From positions 14,665,572 through 14,698,071 of the forward strand of contig CM018908.1 in the NCBI GenBank assembly GCA_009663005.1: a DNA stretch of 32,500 nucleotides, in the 5' to 3' direction. The DNA comes from Actinidia chinensis. Its lineage: Eukaryota > Streptophyta > Magnoliopsida > Ericales > Actinidiaceae. Below are positions 29,736 to 32,500 of the stretch, piece after piece. The stretch's first letter is position 1. Every line of letters begins with the position of its first letter. A program made the position numbers and the translations under genes. The notes beneath the pieces were generated by a model, which ran no database searches, had not been told where the DNA came from, and saw only the letters and a list, made by a program, of their open reading frames with translations.

Positions 29736-31572
29736 CCCTGCCAACTCCCATTAGATTTTCTGCTTGGTTAACTTGCTTTCATAAGTGGACATAATATGAT
29801 TCCAACAGGAAATTTTCAGCTTCAGCTGCCAATCCAGCGTTCCTCTTCCTCCAAGAAAATCGTGCGCCCCCTAGATTTCATGGCCCTCCACATCAGGCTA
29901 TGTGGGCCCTATCTTGAAACCACGAAGTTACATGGGTAACTTCGTTCTCAAAACTTTGGCCGTCACTGATATCTCTTTGTGTGTTTGTTGTGGAGTGATG
30001 GTTGAGGTTGCGTCATGCATTATAGCTCGGGTAAGCGAAGGTGGGATTTTCGTGCATGTTGAGGAGCAATGTGTTGGTTTGAGTCTTTTACAAGACTCGA
30101 GGCTTTTGGGAAGATAGTTTGGGTGGTTGGAGCAGAAAGGTTTGGATCGGAAGCTGAGAGGTTCGACCTTAACACGAAGAGGAGTGAGAAAGCGAGGAAG
30201 ACGCTGATGCGATAAGTTTTGAGTGTAAGGGGTGTTGGGTTTTTTCGTCTGATGTTTTCGTGTTTTGTTTGGTTGGGAGAGAAGTGTTGAAAAGTTCAAG
30301 ATTGTGAGGAAAAATTATATGTACAATGGTTGGAGGGGATAGCAATGAAGGTAGGTGATGAATTGGATGCTTGGAGATGACTTAAAATTAAGGGACAAAA
30401 TAGGGATTTTTGATGAAGACGAGAACTGCAAGGATTTTGGATGAAGCAATGATTGGTTGTGGATCTGCATGTTGTTGAAGTTTCTCGTGGGGGGTTTGGA
30501 ACTATTATAATCTGTCAATTTTTGATCAGTTGGTTTCACCTATGCAGAGCTCAACAATATCGCTTTGTAAAGCAAGTCCCTAATCTTCGTCTCATCTCCC
30601 CCTCGGACAGGTTTTGAATATAATATTGATGGAAACAATAAAGTATATCTCAAAATGGTGCAAATAGTGTGATCATGTATAATATTACCACAATAGGTCC
30701 AAATATTCACCCTAACATATTGTAATAGAAAAAAACCCACAACTTTTCTTTACCACAAGAACCTAACAAATCACCAAAATGATGCCGAATAATCTCCATA
30801 ATGAGATTTAACATACACTCCGTACATTCACGACACCGATTATTTTTTATCAAAGTTCGTAACAAGAGTTACCACCACCTGACATACACACCCATTGTAT
30901 ATTCTCACACCGATCATGAAGATACCGCAATTAATAGTACATGAGTTACATTAGCCACAACTGCTCACATTTTAAGGGTGATGGGGGTTAACTATAGATT
31001 TTGCCCATGAAGAACCGGAGATAGGGACAAAACCAAATCACAAAACCATGCATCAGAAGACGCTGATGTGTAATATGAGAGAGAGAAGAAGAGAGAGAGA
31101 TTACTCGTGCTCATTAAAGAAAAAATGCGATATATTATGGGAAGTCGGTTATTGACATGACTCGCATACAAACGATTTGCCCTTTTACAGTAATTTGGTT
31201 CAAGTAAAACCCGCTTGCGCTGTAACATGCATATATCCACAACAAAAAAAAAAACTTCTTTCTCCAACTAAACCTACTACCAGTTTGGTATGATCCTCGG
31301 GCGACCTAATCGGCACATTAATTGGTACGAAGGGCCAAGGATTTGATTTGCTTCGAACTTTCCCAAAATTTCCCTTCTCCATCAACGAAACATTTTTCCC
31401 TAGGTTACAGAGCGGATATTCTGGCGCAACGAAAGCAAAAGGTCCTTGAAATCCGAGTCTCTTATAAACGATTAACGTTCCAAAATCGCGATAAGAGCAA
31501 AACCAGTTGCTTCTGAAGTGTTACCGGCCATTTTCCCCGGTAGTGCACGTCAGTGACTCAGTTTGTGCCCTT
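29736..31572. other. Long stretch without a recognised gene
   Basis: Sequence quality looks normal, and no copy elsewhere in the window was noticed, so this may be low-copy DNA. The longest open segments (29928-30299 minus, 123 codons, with no hydrophobic or domain pattern; 30540-30740 minus; 30992-31267 minus) have no recognised family. On the minus strand, CTCTCTCTTCTTCTCTCTCTC at about 31080-31103 looks like a plant 5' leader, but no convincing coding exon follows. A GGGGGAGATGAGACGAAG purine tract (complement of about 30585-30603) could be retroelement-related. Confidence 0.4.
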
Positions 31573-31734
31573 TCACCATTCATTTCTTGTCTTTGTCTTT
31601 GGTCCTTTTCTTGTCAAGACGAGCTTTGCGGACAGCATGTTGATCTGTTTCTCATGTTCTTTGAGCATTTCCGCGATGTCCCGACCAAAGGAAGCAATGG
31701 TCCCTGAAGTAGTGGATTCGGTTCTCTTCAAGCA
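31573..31734 (-). CDS. Small open segment, possible terminal exon (uncertain)
   Basis: A 53-codon open segment ends in TGA at 31573-31575. It contains SGTIASFGRDIAEMLKEHE, then KQINMLSAKLVLTRK, and a basic tail ending TRNEW. Heptad-like hydrophobic spacing (I, M, L, then I, M, L) with charged residues between suggests an amphipathic or coiled-coil helix. There is no start codon at its beginning; TTGAAG just upstream could be a splice acceptor. The family is not recognised. It could be the last exon of a host gene, part of a retroelement gag, or chance. Confidence 0.25.
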   Translation of the reverse strand, partial: CLKRTESTTSGTIASFGRDIAEMLKEHEKQINMLSAKLVLTRKGPKTKTRNEW

Positions 31735-32085
31735 TTAAACCTAAGGCCCCAAAACACAAACCAAAAAGTCTTCAAGATACAAAACTTGTTCTACTGTTTG
31801 GTTCTGTTTTCAAAACCGGTTTTCCAAGAACGCTTCTCAAAACGGTTTTTGAACAAACAAAGTCCTTTTTGTCCCCATTCATTTTTGTAGCACGATGGTT
31901 TTCAGAGTTTGAACAAAAAATGAGTTTCTCCAAAAGATCCTTGAAAATGTGTTTCGAAAACCGTTCACCCACCAATTTTCTGAGTTTTTTTTATGGAACA
32001 GGGAAATGGCAACAGAAAGGAAAAACATAACTGAAAGTGTAATAGGGCATCGGTAATTTGTCTCATCAATACCCCATATAAAGTC
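31735..32085. mobile_element. Fold-back MITE-like element
   Basis: Two halves around 31900 are imperfect inverted copies. TTTTCCAAGAACGCTTCTC and GGTTTTTGAACAAAC (31820-31860) pair with the complement of GAGTTTGAACAAAAAATGAG and TCTCCAAAAGATCCTTGAAA (31907-31955). The left part carries CTACTGTTTGGTTCTG, a common MITE terminus type. Ends and site duplication are not resolved. The open segments here (31772-31975, 31879-32109 minus) arise from this repeat. Confidence 0.4.
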
Positions 32086-32500
32086 TGAACCATTCCTGTG
32101 CGAGTTCATCGGTTTATTGGTTTAGGCTGAGAGTTTCAATCATATTCCCTGAGACCGATACTGTGAGGTCACCTGCTAAAGAGAGTTTTGGGTACACCGC
32201 AAGATGGCACCTTGTTGTCTAATTTAATTCACTTTCCCAATTCTTTCATCAAAGGCATTTTTCTAAAGTCTAATTTTTTTTAACATTTGTTTGAGCAACA
32301 TGACTAATCTCAATCATACCATGAACCAGTCATATGGGGGCATCGCCATGAACGTTTCTCAAATGAAAATAAATGAAGAAAAGTGGACCTTTTACACGGT
32401 AACTTCCTGTCAAGGCTGGTTTCATCCTTCTTATAACTTGGGCCACCTCGCAGCAATTGTGGGAACCATTCGGGTTTAACGAGAGACTCGCAAATCATCC
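32086..32500. other. Unassigned window end
   Basis: Overlapping open segments exist on both strands (32291-32479 plus, 32310-32498 minus). Neither has a recognised domain or a visible splice context. They may continue beyond the window. Confidence 0.35.

Noticed and set aside
32291..32498. Overlapping open segments on both strands at the window end
   Set aside because: Both frames are equally open, neither resembles a family, and the window ends before they can be judged.
1..32500. tRNA, rRNA, CRISPR array or bacterial-type operon
   Set aside because: I scanned by eye for tRNA-like T-arm and A/B-box arrangement, conserved rRNA blocks and regularly spaced short repeats, and saw none. The tandem repeats present have no spacer structure.

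Overview
This is nuclear DNA from a flowering plant. It is AT-rich, crowded with nested transposable elements, and carries an intron-containing BAHD acyltransferase gene. I see no bacterial operons, rRNA, tRNA or CRISPR array, and no intact protein-coding gene. All alignments were made by eye, so boundaries are good to a few bases only where a target-site duplication or motif fixes them.

Layout. (1) 1-7421: an AT-rich composite repeat (copy 1) holding a PIF/Harbinger-like MITE, a GTTTTRAAA-ended element and a 59-bp minisatellite. It runs into a Ty3/gypsy LTR, primer-binding site and decayed gag. A 1.2-kb fold-back Mutator-like element sits just inside the LTR-proximal sequence. (2) 7422-8570: two LTR-like, probably copia-derived fragments. 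(3) 8583-11255, minus strand: the only host-gene locus, a BAHD (HCT/SHT-like) acyltransferase pseudogene with TATA box, GA-rich leader, start codon, one GT-AG intron, HXXXD and DFGWG. A paralogous gene fragment lies about 1 kb beyond its 3' end. (4) 11306-14360: two MITEs and a 2.1-kb long-inverted-repeat element. (5) 14366-20645: composite repeat copy 2, bounded by inverted arms of about 1.06 kb. (6) 20655-25385: composite repeat copy 3, again ending in LTR, primer-binding site, gag and the first bases of protease. (7) 25386-29735: LTR-like segments, MITE-like elements and short tandem repeats. (8) 29736-32500: mostly unrecognised low-copy-looking sequence with one small minus-strand open segment and a fold-back MITE.

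The three composite copies are collinear: AT-rich unit, then R segment, then LTR, then gag. Because they are paralogous, they serve as each other's empty sites and date the nested insertions relative to one another. Both gag-bearing copies stop at or just inside protease. No reverse transcriptase, RNase H, integrase or transposase is visible, so every element here looks non-autonomous or dead.

I did not find a new functional system. The best leads are the BAHD pseudogene, the paralogue-verified fold-back Mutator-like insertion, the 2.1-kb inverted-repeat element with a shared centre, and the collinear composite. Copy 2 and copy 3 also carry many single-base indels, A-rich insertions and G-runs relative to copy 1, so part of this sequence may contain consensus errors.
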